64,000 nt of DNA from Augochlora pura (taxonomy: Eukaryota > Arthropoda > Insecta > Hymenoptera > Halictidae), in assembly GCF_028453695.1 (NCBI RefSeq), contig NC_135772.1, positions 14,136,001 to 14,200,000 of the forward strand. Direction: 5' to 3'. The notes under the pieces are model-generated. The model saw only the letters and a list, made by a program, of their open reading frames with translations. It was not told the DNA's origin and ran no database searches. Shown here in pieces: positions 25,201 to 38,984 of the stretch. How positions within the stretch are numbered: position 1 is the first letter of the stretch; every line of letters starts with the position of its first letter. Position numbers and translations under genes: made by a program.

Positions 25201-27160
25201 CCATTCTTACTGATTGTATAATAGAAATCGTATAACATAAAATAGATTATATAATAAAAATATGAAATAACTATACGACAATACATTGAAAATACAATTT
25301 TTAAATACAATTACAATTTTATCAATGTGATCTATGCTAAGCAACCATTGCTGACGTTGTTCTATAATGGCATAATATTTGAGAAACAACCTGATAGATA
25401 AATATAAAGACAGTTCGGTGATACCTGCAAACATGGTGGATACTTTAAAAATACTTTTCAGATTTTTTAATTCTACATTGATCCCTTTGTCACCGTCGCT
25501 TTCACTCCAAGCTACCTGAATGGAAATGTCTCCAGAAGAGCTTCCGAAACCGTGAAAGCAGAGAAAATATCGAAATTTGTATCCCCCACGGTATTCGGAC
25601 GTTCGCGACACTAGAAAACGAAAGCAAAATATCATCTCACTGCGGGGTGGGAAATGTATCAATGGTCCACTCGAATTCTGATGTAAAACCACAGCTTGCC
25701 ATGACACCGAATTACTCGAGGACTGCGATCTCGCTGCGCGTGTACCACGCAGCCTGGATGGAAGAACTAAAGACGAGAGAGGACCCCGGGGCCGCAACCC
25801 CCGCGTGGCCGGTCGAGGGCCCTCGATGTCAACGCTACAGAAACGTTACTTTCGTCTCTCGATCCGGGCTTTCGTTTTCGGGACACGCCGCATCCGGTCG
25901 TGGACGGCTCTCGAGTGCCGGCCCTGCCGAGCTGCTGCGACACGAAACGGCCGCAGGATTTTTCTTCCTTTTATCGAGGGAGGGCTACCCGCAAAAACGC
26001 CCCGCGCTCCTCTATCGATTTACAAAAATGTCCACTCTGTTTAATTGCCTCAACCGCTCCCCCCTCCACCTTCCCCCGCCTTCCTTCTGACCAGTTTTTC
26101 GGGCCGCCGGTTGTTTCCGGTCGACAGGTTTCACGAACAACAATTTCGTTTCATTATATTTCGCTGCCCTCCCGGGCGAGGAAAATAGCACAGCGCTGCT
26201 GTCAGCAGATCGAAGGGTATACGAAATTGTTACAGTTCCATGGACAGCGCAGATATGTTGCGTCTTGAATCGAACCAATTTATTTAACGAAATAAAAATG
26301 GAATTTTTGTTGGCCTGGATATGGTACGTACAAACAATTTCTACGTTCGCAAATGCGTGAAACAGTGTCGAATATCACGTAGATCGATAGTTGTTGCGGA
26401 TTTGGCTAATACTACAGAGAACATGCGAGTTGCGATGTAAATATACTGTATTTGCAAGAATACGCCCTTTATTGAATATTCAGGCTGATCGTTTCGAAGA
26501 TGACACAGGTAAAAAATGAATTCAAATTGGAGGAATATAAAAATGGGGTGGCCCATCTTATTTTATTAGATGCTCAATATTTTAAAGATGGAACGATAAA
26601 TCATTCTTTTCTGTTAGTTACTATACTTGTTGCAGCTCACGTTTATTGTGTTAGTAAAAACTAAATATCTTACTTTGCACACTAATAATGAATAAGCCCA
26701 AGTTTGATTGATTAGAAGCAAGTGTATTAAGAAAGTTCCTTATTTTAATAGATTTTAGACTGGCAATAGTAATTAAACATTAAATGGAATATTATTCAAC
26801 GCCTCATACAATTTGCCAATTAAGAGATGCTCGTTTATTCTCCACTTTACACGATCTTCAAAGTTATTTTAAGTTTATAGATTTACAAGTTTTTCTGTAT
26901 CTACTAAATTTACTGTGTACAATCAACAAAAGAACGTAACGATAAATACATAATATACAACATAAAATGAAGCTGAAAGTATATCTCAAAAATTGATGAA
27001 TGAGTTACACTACTAAAAAGGCCACGTAATCTTCTTTTCGCATAAATGCAATATTTGATAAAACATCATTGTTGCATCATGATAATTTCAAGCAATATAT
27101 AGATGTCAATATTCCGCCGAGGCACCTAGTATAAGTACATTAAAAGTATTCTGATGACAG
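25201..27160. other. Non-coding; one 196-codon minus-strand frame, unassigned
   Basis: The frame 25797-25207 (minus) is among the longest here. Its middle reads GGYKFRYFLCFHGFGSSSGD, faintly recalling the MATH/TRAF strand pattern. It begins with low-information sequence and ends in AT-rich sequence that translates as hydrophobic residues, so I do not call it a gene. The GC-rich stretch 25640-26230 opens frames on both strands. Confidence 0.35.
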
Positions 27161-28070
27161 GATCGTTCGCGGGGCGTGGTCTATTTAGGAAGAGCCCTCG
27201 ATCGTCCTCTCGACAGAGGTAAGACTCGCATCGTGGACATCAAAGCCAAGCGGAGGGGGTTTCGGAATTATTGGAAAACCGCCGGTGACAATCTAGCAAC
27301 AGGAGCACAGAGAGCGGAGCCGAGAGAGGGGAAAGCAAGCGAACAACGTGAGAAATAAGCGAGAGAGGACTGCGGGGGACGGTGGGGGCCGGGACGGGGA
27401 CCCGGGAGTAGCAGACGCTGGGACAAGACCTCAGAAGTCTGACGCGGACGAGCACAGGCCGGAAACTTTTCCGCGAAGTCTCGAGGGGTGGGAGCTTCGA
27501 GTCGCATTAGACTGGTAAATTCCGAAAGCGTCCCCCCTCCCCCGCCGTCCGCGAGCAGAACACCCGCTCTCCCGGGGCTTCGCGACGACGTCCTCTCACC
27601 CTCCCCTTTACCCACGCGAGCTTTCCCTTATCCATCCCCCGTTCGGCCTCAAAGAGATTCTTCGAGACTTCGAAGAGCAATATAACAAGAGGGACCGTGG
27701 GGCGGGAGGCCGGGGCCGGGCCGGGGCGAGGGGCGAAGTTTTATTAATTTCGAAAGTTCCGAAACTGATAATTAGATCCCCGCGGACCCTGGGGCCGCCA
27801 AAGGCGAAGAAACTCAATTTCTGGGTCGGGTCCGTGGAAACGGTTTCACGTTTAATTTTCTTTAATGTCGCTTCCCCGACGCTTCCGGCGTTACCTGCTT
27901 CCGGCCCTCTCGCGTTATTGTATCCCAACCGCGCGGAAGACTCGGGGGTTGGCATCATTCTCGCATACCGTTCTTCGAAAAAATTGTTATTTGGTATTCG
28001 GGTGAAAGTTGTCGTTAAGATTCACCGAACAATTGCGACAGACAGTACAAACAGTACGATGAAAATTTGA
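27161..28070. other. Non-coding GC-rich block
   Basis: Runs of C/G such as CCCCCCTCCCCCGCC and GGCCGGGGCCGGGCCGGGG occur. Frames of up to about 116 codons exist on both strands and look compositional. Confidence 0.5.
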
Positions 28071-31000
28071 TACAGCATATGTAAGTGGATGTAAAAATTC
28101 TACCTATATTTTTGAGCTTTGTTCTTTGTAAATTCACTGATACAGACATAACAGTATCTGTAACACTTAATTGTAAAAATATTGTTTCTTCGAATGCGAC
28201 CGACTCTAAAAAAAATAATAGTAAGAGATATTTTGTTAATTAATATCAGGAAGGTTGTCACATATAATGAAAGTGCTAAATATTATGTAATGACCAAATA
28301 TTATTTAACATATAATAATTCAATGTTTCATTTATTTTATAGGATCTTTTTCGATAAACATAGCTAGTGCTTTCTGACAGCTAGTCTGACAAGCCAAATC
28401 AATGACAATCACTTTTTAAATTTTTATTTTCAATTTTGTAGGTTAACTCCTTTTTTTACTGCATGCTTCAAAATAAATTTGAATGTTTTAAAATAAATTT
28501 TCTCAATACTAAACTTACTACTACGAAATAACAAAAATTGTTAGTCAATTGAAGCTCCTGATTGTGCAAAAACTGAAATAATAATAATAGCAATAATGAT
28601 TGCTTCTAGAAAGTAAGATTTTCATTCATCCTCTCTTCTCTCCGGATTTTTCAACATCATAATTTTTCTACAGTACAAACATCTATCCACATTTACGTTT
28701 TATTCTTCTCGCGTGCAGAGGAGCGCAGAGAATTTTGTTGTTTACCGAAACGTTAAAAAATGTACTCAGAAATATTTATTTGCCCGTATATAAAATCGAT
28801 GATAACAATAACGTTTGCTCTAAATATTCAGTTCGTGAAATAACGCTTAACGAAAGGAATGTCGCTGTTTTTACAATTTAAATTTCGCCGAATGTTTGCT
28901 CGTTTAATCCGAGTTGTATCAAGTAATTTTATTTATTCTCCTCGAAATAATCTACGGTCCCCGCGCACGGTGAAAATTTATGGAGATCGGTGTGCCCCCC
29001 CCCCCCGGCCCGGTTATTTGTTAATTAGATAACCGGCTACAATAAATATCGAACGATCTAGGTAAACAGGTCTCTTCGTTGTATTACCGAACAAGTGTCA
29101 TATAAATGAATCGAGACGGTAATGACACTCGGATCTATTTGACTAACAACACGAACCGTCGACTGAAGTTGACTCAACTCCGGTTCTGTTGGGAGAGGCT
29201 TAAGCACACCGAGTCGCTCTATTGATTTATTTGTAATAAAAGTATAGTATATATACATGTATATATGTAGAGCTAATATTCATCAGATTTTAGCACACAC
29301 ACTCCGAGCGTAAAATATCGTTTTGAAAACGTTTGCGACGACAATTGTCGTACCGAAAAGGTAATTATCACCGAGTGTTATCTAACAAGCCATTTATGAA
29401 CGATCGTATCTTCGATTTACATAAGATAATAGATATCGTTTGATTTCTTTTTTCTAATAACACTGCACGGCGCTGCTTTTCTATTAACCAACTGCAAACA
29501 ACGGCGTTTAATTAACTCCTACAATGTGACAAAGATCGCGCACTTCAATTGTTTTGGAGATATACGAAATTATGCACGCTTTATGCCGGGCGATTCTTAG
29601 AAAATGACCATCATGTTTTTTACAGTTTTTACCTGAGAATAAATAAAATAATTAATATAATATAATAATATATATAAATATAATATAATAATATAACAAT
29701 ATAATAACATATATAAATATATCATTTTTATTAATATAAATAAAACATTCAAGTGCCAGTGATACTATCATTCCAATAACAACGAATTTCGTCGATTTTG
29801 ATTGTATCCACGAAATTATTTATAAATTGTTTATTCAGTTTTCTAGCATCACATTTATTCCAATTCACTTCAGTCCTGAACATCTTCTATGATAATTAAT
29901 TTTAATATTATTTAACGGCCAGATTCTGTATGGAAAGAATATTCGAATTATTCGTTTCAAAACTGAACGTAGCAGAGAAGAATTTTCAGACAGAAATCGA
30001 TGAAACTCGCGAGAAAATCTGATTCGAGCAACTCGTGTAATTTCCGACAACTGTCGCGAATTGGTTAAGAATACAGTTGCTTATTACTTGACTCGAACCG
30101 GACCTTGTGTTTGACGAGACGAGGTTCTGTGTACTCAAATCTAGGAAGGGAAAGTCGCGACGAGTGTCAACTTTGCAGTTTTCGCTTGCAGACGACGGAG
30201 CATGTTCCCCATGTCCAAATATAAAGTAGTGATCACTTTCACCTAGCCGAGCGCTGAATAAGGAACTAATAATTATGCAATTGTTATCGTCTGTCTCCGA
30301 TAGACCGCAGATTTCTGCACCTTAAATTTTCACAAAATTAGTAACAATTGTTTTGCTATTCTTTTTATTCGATTACAAAATTTTCGATTTTAAATGACAT
30401 CATTTGAGAGAGCATATATTCTTTTATTTGTATCATTATATTATTACAATAATTCATTATGGAAATTTTTCTAACAGTTTTCTTCGTGACAATTGCTTCT
30501 ACTGAGACTAATATTCGCGTAAAGTACAATAAAATTGTTAATACTGAATATATTTGTGAAAAGAGAATCTCAAAATAAAGAGGCACAAATTATTTCAATT
30601 TCGCGATCGACGTACGAATAAATGTACAAATTTTCCAGAACATTTAACAGGAATTAATTTTAAAAATCCTTTTGTAATTCTTTAATAATCGTCCCGCCGT
30701 AATTTCATATAATTCGTATACCACGGGGTGAAAAATATCGGAAAAAGCCAGTCGTTCTCGCGCGTGGAAACATTTTCGTTCCGGCGAAGCTTCCGAAACA
30801 TCATCGCATTAATTATTTCGGCTTATTAACACAGCGTTCGCGCATTTCCGTGCGAAAGGATTCACGCGTTGAACAAGAATCACCGATCGTGTTCATACAG
30901 ACGGCGCCTCCACCCCCCACCCACCCCTCTGCGCGAACCGGCGAGCTTTCATCCCCTTTCTTTTCGCGGTAGCCAGTTCGCTAGCGAACACAATTAGACG

Positions 31001-33100
31001 CGAGGCATAGCTGTATTCGGTATTGGGAATGTTGACTCAGAGTATATTTGTCCAGCAATGGAGGAGCGTCGGTGGTGATAGCGGCGGCGGTGGCGGTGAT
31101 GGTCGACGGGGGTGGCGTCCTGGCTCAAATATTGTGCCGGTTCATTCAGCGCCGCGACGATCATAGACGCATTATTCCGGCGTCGCGGAACATGAAAAAG
31201 GTGGACGGAGGATGGCTTTCGCGGGATCGAAAATCGCGATGGTAGGGCGTCAGGAGTTGGGAAAACTGCAATTCTGTCGGATTGATGCGCTGCTCGTCGC
31301 GGATATCAATCGGCGCGGGTTGCGCCGATCTCTTACTCGCCGGGTTATTTTTTCCGTACTTTGTACTCCGGTATTTATCATTTTGTTTCTCGTTTCTAGT
31401 TGGTGTACGAATTCTAACAGCTGATTTGTCTTTCGTGTGGCAAGAAGTTCCGAAAGGTAAGAACTGGTAAATTATTTTAGCTATACTGAAAACAATTCGT
31501 ATAATAAAAAGACAAATATATTGGCTTAAGAGATAACATTCTAAATTCATTTCAGTGAATGGAAAGGTTTTGAAGCAATTGTAATACTACTTTGGGCATA
31601 TTGGATTGTAATATAGAATTTCAGAATAAGTAGTTATGTCAAATCATGTATAGAAAGAATTGTTACACATTCAAATCAGCAATCGGTACTATGTAGTTAT
31701 GAATGGACAACAAAATTTTGTAAATGTTTTAAATGCTTTTAAATATACTTGTAAAGCATAAAAGAAGTATGTCTACGCAATCGTCGCGAAAAGTACATTA
31801 ACGCATTTTCAAATTTGGCAGAACTAAGTCTTTGAGATCTTAGACGGACTTTAAAATGCAATTGTTTGGCGTGATAAAAAATAAGAAAATTATGTTTTGA
31901 AAAGAAAGTGATGTGAATATTCAAAAATTGTTAGATTATTTTAAAAAAGTTAAATCACTTCGAAAATAACAAAGGTAAGTTTTTGTCTAACAAACAGACA
32001 GCTTGGAAAACTTTTCATTATTCTTAATAAAGAGATTTGAAGCAAAAAAACATTTAATTCCTGATGAAACGGTTAACGAGTGATGTATAAACGATCGTTT
32101 AAGAGGTAAATGTTTATTATGCAATTTGTAATAAAATTGTATAATAACCCGATGCTATCGTCCACTCGGGAGCGCCTCTATATTCTTCATGGAAAATTAT
32201 TTTGTTCAAATATTGCACGATAAACTCTGTCTCGTATTATTTAAATTCGCAGAGGGTTTATATCATTTTTCGCAGATTATATCATTTAATTTTGATACAG
32301 TGCCGCGTTTTTACACATCCTGTTGTTTACATTCGCGTCGACGCACCGGAGTCGAGCTAAATTATTTAAATTTCGGATATAATGAATTTATTTATATCCG
32401 GCGAAACGATACGGTAACGACGTTGATTAAACAACCTGTAATTCCTACTATTAAACGAAATTTAGTTGAGCACAATGATTACTCTGTTAACATTTCATCC
32501 CTCTTTTTCATTTATCGATTTTGCAAACAGTCCTGAATAATACGCCGCGGATATAAAAATTCTAGCCACTTCAACTATCGCGCAAAAATTCAATCTTTTT
32601 TCCCCACCTTACTCGAATATTTATTTCTCAAAATGAGAACTTTATTTCGATGTATTATTAGCCATTTATAGCAATAGGATCAAATAAAATAATGGAAACA
32701 AGCAGCGATCCGTTAACGAAGAATGCGTTTATTTTTCTTAATAAACTTTACTCTAACAAAAATTGTCACGACCAAATCATTATTATCCCATGTAGACGTC
32801 GCTACTGATTTAAATTTAAATCAAAAGAAAATCAATTTGTTGAAATTAATAAACCAACACACAGTTTTTCACCGGCCATTGAAAATCGACAAAATTAATC
32901 GACGATTTCCCGTGAAATTTATATTTCTGTGTACGCGGTATACACAATCCAGGAAGGAGCAAAAAGGACGACAGCAATATCCGGCATCGGTGGACGGCCA
33001 TGTTTCAGCCGGTCCTCCGTCCTGAATCAGCCGGTAGACTCTTATTACAAGGTAGCACACGATTCACCGACGAGCATGTACGTATCTACTTAAACGGCAG
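28071..33100. other. Long AT-rich non-coding spacer
   Basis: There is a 12-C run at 28995-29006, AT-only simple sequence (AATATA-type) at 29640-29730, and a small GC-rich patch at 30740-31330 with GGCGGCGGTGGCGGTG-type repeats. The frame 32189-32536 (115 codons, ATG start) has no recognisable domain. No gene is called. Confidence 0.5.
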
Positions 33101-33480
33101 GATGTAACACACGTAGTCCCGGGATCGCGATGATGAAAGGCGGGGCCAGCAGCAGCCAACCAGAGGCGCGGATCGCCGTTTTAGCTGGTCTCGCAGGACC
33201 TAACCCAGAGCCTGGCGGCTGCTGCTCGTAAAAGTCCTGCAGCTACCATAAATCCATCAGGTCGCGCGACTCGCGCATTATGCCAGCCGCCTTTCCGAAT
33301 TGGCCCGTGAATTTTATCGTGTCGCCGCGCGTTCTAAACGGCTGCCCCTCTCGCACACGGGGCCGCGCCGTGATGTAGAATAATGTACGCCGGATTTCCC
33401 CGTTCGATTTATCCGGGAAGATCGATCGCCGATTTTTCCATGCTCGCCGCTGCCCGAAAACTCTGCTCGAGCTGTACGCG
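33101..33480. other. GC-rich island with a CAGCAGC hairpin
   Basis: AGCAGCAGCC at 33148-33157 pairs with GGCTGCTGCT at 33217-33226. The island is bordered by AT-rich DNA on both sides and contains no open frame of note. It could be a regulatory or structural element, but nothing specific can be named. Confidence 0.3.
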
Positions 33481-34160
33481 TGTAAGAGTTAAAAGGGAAA
33501 AACTATTTCGTGATGAAAATAGTAATAAGATTATTATTTTGGTATAAAAAGAATAATAAAATTATTATTTTAGAATAATAATAATAGGATTATATATTTT
33601 ACAATTACGTACTTTTTCTAAAATTCCATTCGCGACACTTAATTCATTGCTTTCAAGCATTATTTTCGGCTTAATAAAATAATTAAGATACAATGTGAAT
33701 GTCTACGTAGCTTTTTTACTCTCTAATCAGTGCAGTCAATTTTTATTTGCAAGATTTTGGGAAATATGTATTTGAAAATGAATTTATCTGACTTGAAATT
33801 TTAAGATTACTTGATTTACACATGAATTCAATAGTTCCAAAGTGTATGACAACCATGCGAAAATGAATATGTTGAGCACCGTGAGATTGCTATTAAAATT
33901 GAATTAACTAAAGAATTTATACCACCAAAAAAGATAAAAGTTGCGGTTTATAGTGTTTTTGAATTTGAAAATCGAGACGGTGAAAACAACAGCGTTGGTG
34001 ACGTATACCCTGGACACTTCATAAGGCTAACTACATTGATACAATATTTTTCTATGGTGTTTCATAATAGGTACTTTTATATTATTAGCGTAAAAGTCAA
34101 CGACGAGTCCGATCAAATGGTTGAGCATGGTCCAACAAAGGGTTGAAGCGACGAGGAATC
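33481..34160. other. AT-rich spacer with ATT-type simple sequence
   Basis: AATAATAAT and ATTATTATT runs occupy about 33515-33595. No gene is visible. Confidence 0.55.
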
Positions 34161-34408
34161 AAAGGACGCAGAAAAGACGGCATCGGGCTAATCAGGGTCA
34201 GTAACCGGATAGGGTGGATCAATCGGTCGTAGGACGATGCAATGATTCATTAAATCATAGAACCGCGACAGCGTCCGTTGCGTTCTGCTCCGCTCCATTC
34301 CGCTCGCTTCGGAACGATGACGTCGGCGCGGCGCCGCGCCGGCAATATACGAGTGCACGTTGGCCAATGAATAGGCCGTGTTTGCATAGGTCCGAGGTGC
34401 AGCGTGTG

Positions 34409-34475
34409 CGCGCGCGCGCGTCCAGGGATGCGAGAGGAGAGAAAGAGAGATGGAGAGGAGAGAGAGAGAGATGGC

Positions 34476-34512
<37 letters not shown>
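34409..34512. repeat. CG run and GA microsatellite
   Basis: GTGTGCGCGCGCGCGCG is followed by interrupted GAGA blocks and a pure (GA)n run at 34479-34512. It sits in a GC-rich block (34200-34740) whose frames on both strands (up to 167 codons) pass through the repeat and are not credible genes. Confidence 0.9.
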
Positions 34513-34516
<4 letters not shown>

Positions 34517-34740
34517 CGTGCACCCCGGCGATGGGGTAGAATTCGAAACGACGAATCAAAGAGAGAAAGAAAGAAAGAAAGACAGCGCAGTCTCCTATGT
34601 ACACTCAGCTGTCGGCCTGTTTTTACGGCCGTTCTTTCCAACCCTCTGGTCCGCGCTGACATCGTGCCGCGCTGTCGATTTGCGTCCGCGCGGCGGAAAT
34701 CGCTTAAAAAAGATTAGGTACCGGTAAAAGTTCCTGCCGT

Positions 34741-37727
34741 TTTTTTCATTAGTATAACTCAGAAATCGTTTTTCGTTTACTCGAAAGTTTGATCTTTGTA
34801 GTTGGTACGATCGCTTTGCGGTTTTCGATTTGCCGTTCCGTTGTTCTGTAAACGGGAAATCTGGTTATCGAGAAGTTGGAAAGTCGAGCTTTTTCTGCGT
34901 CCATACTTGGAAATACTTCAGGGAACGCGGCGAAGCGCATTTTTAGTGTTCGTAGCAAAGGTGTTACTAGTGAAAGAGCCACGCAGAAATATTTTACGAG
35001 ACTTGGAAATTGTTGGTTTGTCATCGATGACATTGGTTGAGTATGTAAAGTCGAATTGAAAATTAAATGTTGAGACACTGCTCAAGTATTTAAACACTAA
35101 TTGTTTCGTTCGATTAAGGAAATTATTAACATGTTCCGTTTCACGTGTACAACTTATACTTAATGCTTACATGTTTATTTAATACGCTAAACAATTGTTT
35201 ATAACAATAGTTTATATTTAGAGCTTGAGAATTAATATCCACCACAAGAATGCGCCATATTAAGAAAATATCATTGCTATACATACGTTAATTAGTAGTT
35301 AGATATACTATATCAAGTTGTAGTAATATAATATATCAAATGGTCAGTTTGAAGAGTCGAGTAAAAATAGGCACAAAATCTATTAAAGTCGAAAAAGTGT
35401 TAAAAAACCTAACTGCGAAAGAAATGATACTATTTACAATTAATTATTGTACTATATATTTATGTATCTAATAAATTCTCCCGCACAATTAAACGACATT
35501 ACCATACAGAATCTAACAACTATACTGTATTCTAAATTAACAGTTGATTTATCAATAAAACATTGTACATTATTCTGTAAGTTTGATGCAAATGTTTGAT
35601 AATTATATAATAGTGTCGCCGATACTGTAACCTAAGCTATTGCAACGTACTTGAATATATTGAAACTAGAGCCGCGAGTATACATAGCTGTTAGGTCGAT
35701 CGCGACTATGCCGCCGGTTTCATGAATGAAAAGTATCAACAAAGGGTTCTGTTTGCAAGCGAAGCTTAAACCCGAGGCCCATTGTTTAAGCGGAGGTATC
35801 AAATTAGACGACTAATTTGTCCGTGAAAGCAATAAAGCAAAACGAACAGAAAGACAAATTTTTGGTCGCCGTTCGACGAAGAAATATCAAACGATTCATA
35901 ATTGAAATATTTTAATCGCAAGCGTTATTTTTCGAAAAATAATATAAGATAAAAATAATACATGTTCTGTAGAGTTACAGAAATTGAGGGACACGAAAAA
36001 TATTCAAAAACTGGAGGAGAAGTTGAAAATTCTTTTCATAATTGATCGCCGCCTTTTGTAATCTCGTACCGAGAGGAAAGCAATGCGTTTCCCGGTCGAG
36101 TGTCGCGTCACAAAATGTCACAACGGTACCGGCGCTGCATGGAAACAACAAGGTTGTTATTATATTTACATCGTAACGCACATTGTCCCTATCGACGTGT
36201 CGTTGACGAACGAGATTGCCTGTGCATAATTTAATGGGAGGCAGTGCTGTCGATCAATCGACTCTGATAACCAAAGTTTAAGGTAGACCCGTTATCGCAA
36301 CGAAATTGCTGCGGCCACAAAGCACGCTTTAAATAAGGAATACGCAATCACTGTGTCATAAAGGAATTATTGCCGAAGGAAATTTTAATCGATTGTTTAA
36401 TTATCGAACGGCAACGTGGCTAAACAGTAAATGTTGAAGGTAATTGAGCGCGCGAGACGTCGAGCGAAATTGTTCGCTGCAAGGTTTATGTAACATTCAA
36501 CATTTTCTGTATATCGGTAACAAGAAGCGAGAGCTTCGTAGAAATGTATTTATATAATTAATATATCATTTGAGTAAGTTGAAAATAATGTAGCGGCATT
36601 TTCGAATTCTGCTCGTCGTTTTATTTTGAATCTCGCGTTAATGAAAAGTACACAAATTACCAACAAAATTTATGCTGTTCCGTTGCGATGCACAAGATCG
36701 ATCGAATAATAATCCACTTAGAAAACTATCAACTTTCGTTTTTTGCATCTCTGTGGGAATATTCAATCAGTCAAATGAAGAGTCTGTCAATATAACCATT
36801 CACGTATTCCACGTGGAAAATATTTTGAGGAACGATAAATGCACGTGCAACGATCAAATTCACGAAAATATTACTGTTAAACAAAAGTATTTTTATCTTT
36901 TTATAAGATACAAAATAAGAAAATTTGAAACTCATTTGAACAAGGATTTAACCATCTCCAGTTTCATTATTCCAGGAATTAAAAAAATTATGCTTTACTT
37001 TTTCATGCTACTTTTATGCAATTTATAATAATTAACACGTAATAGATAACAATGAATTATTTTCTGTATGCTGTACTGACAAGAGCATTTTCATTAAATA
37101 TATTTTGGGAAATGTTTGGCAAATATTTGTTCTCTAGCTTCATGCTGTATCTTTAGATCCATGTAATTGAAGATTTTAAATGTTCTCCTTCCATTGTTGT
37201 AATAACGCGGCATGAATATGGAATATACTCGCGATAATACGGGAATGGTGTAAAACGGGTGATGCGATTATAATTTGTTTGCAGCAGAACTAAAAGCAGA
37301 ATAAAAATACGTGAAACAATGTATACAATGAAACAGATCTGTTTCTACTATTTAATATTCAGCACGAAAAGTTAAAATTTGCGTATGATATCATTATTTT
37401 AAATCAAATGTGTATTTTATCTTCTGACGTACAATTAGCTTTTAATGATCATCTCAATTTCATATTCAACACCATCTCGCTATCATATTCATCGAAAAGA
37501 GAAACGTGAGATTACAAACCTAATCTTCACTGCATCGAATTGAAAGATTTAAATATTAAATCTATTCAAATATATATATATTTCATGCTCGCATGGAAAA
37601 CATAATGCACCCAGATAAAGAGAAATCAGTCTTCTAACATTATAATTAAATTACAATAAGTATATATTGTCTTTATCCTATAAAAAATTATTGCAAAAAG
37701 TTCAAATCATCCTAACTGTTAGTATGG
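34741..37727. other. AT-rich non-coding spacer
   Basis: The frame 36672-37028 (118 codons) is AT-rich with no domain. Nothing else is recognised. Confidence 0.5.
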
Positions 37728-37740
37728 TACGGCAAGGGGT
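37728..37740 (-). mobile_element. Solitary end of the 21.77-kb TTAA element family
   Basis: TACGGCAAGGGGT is identical to the right end of the element at 21770-22022, but the following bases are TGTG rather than TAA and no opposite end is seen within about 400 bases. It could be a broken copy or a chance match of 13 bases. Confidence 0.35.
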
Positions 37741-38953
37741 TGTGTGAGACGGTACGAGGGTGAAACGAATTTCTGTGAAGAAAAAGATGGTACGAAGAAG
37801 TCGTCCAGTAGAATAGTGGAAACAGAAGTGGGAGAAAAGAAATTGGCGAGCGAAGCCAGAGGGACGAGAGAGCGGAGAGGAACGAGAGCGAAGGAAGGGG
37901 ATGAAGAGGCGGCGCGCAAGAAAGCGAAGCAAAGTTTCTCGACAAAGCAGAGGAAAAAAAAAGAGAGAGACGTCGAGGGAGCTTCCGACGAAAGCTGAAC
38001 GATAATACTCTGCGGTGCGCCCCCCCCCCCCCCTCTGAACGCTTCGAGCGGGATAAAGCCTCGCTTTTCGGACCGGCGAGAAACGAATCGAGGGGGCGGA
38101 AGAAGCGCCGTTCTTCGAGGGTGAAGAGGAACGGCTATAGCTTGTAAGTGAATTTTATTGCGCGATTATATTGAATCCCTCGAAGCTACCAGCCACTGTC
38201 AAATCCCGCCCCGCCCCGAAGAGAAGCATCCACGCGGTGCTCAAACCTTCGACACGGTAATTCGAAATTCGTCTACGTTGCGTTCTTCCTTCCGCCCTCT
38301 ATTTAATCTGTGCGATCGCGAAACAATTTCTTCGCGATCTTTCAGTAACAGTCGAGTCTTTTAATTGACAAATGACGTGAGTCGAAAGTTAAGAAAAATG
38401 AGTTAATCGTAGAAGTGGTTAGTACCAAGTTGTTTGATTTATCATTTAAATTATATAGTATTTCTTGTTAACATAAAATAAGGTTATGTTTTACATGATA
38501 AATGTAACTGGAAAAGATTGTACAGAATGATTACCTCGACAACTATCCACAGATCATTGAACTCAAAATTGTACTTTACAATAAATCACGGTGGTCTATT
38601 TAGTGTATATCTTCTGATCGGAATGAGTATTTCGTTGCTTTAATAATATCGAACATTATCATTGTGATAATCGAACGTTCTCGTTATGCAAAAAAAAGCG
38701 ATCGTTAAATGACGAATGTATTACGGTGCAAGAAAGTGACTAAGCCATTAAGCCACGGAATAACAAGGAACTTTAGCCCGACCGTGAACACCACTTTTGA
38801 GTCTCGAGGGTTGCACGGTAGTTACCGCCGGCGGATACCAAATCGAAGCTCCTGCCCACAGGGATGTTTGCACGTTGGATCACGGCCTCCATGGCAAAAT
38901 TCACCATAGGAAAACCTTGCAATTCCCAGAGGCACGGGGGGGTCGGCCGGAGA

Positions 38954-38984
<31 letters not shown>

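Noticed and set aside
25207..25797. 196-codon minus-strand frame with a faint MATH-like stretch
   Set aside because: The resemblance is a single short pattern, both ends are low-information, and no splice-supported context is visible.
30055..30110. GGTTCGAGTC-like B-box on the minus strand near 30090
   Set aside because: The flanking bases do not form a T-arm or acceptor stem and no A-box is present, so it is not a tRNA.
34188..34727. Overlapping frames of 107-167 codons on both strands
   Set aside because: They run through the GA microsatellite and GC-rich flanks; the translations are Arg/Glu or Leu/Ser repeats without a domain.
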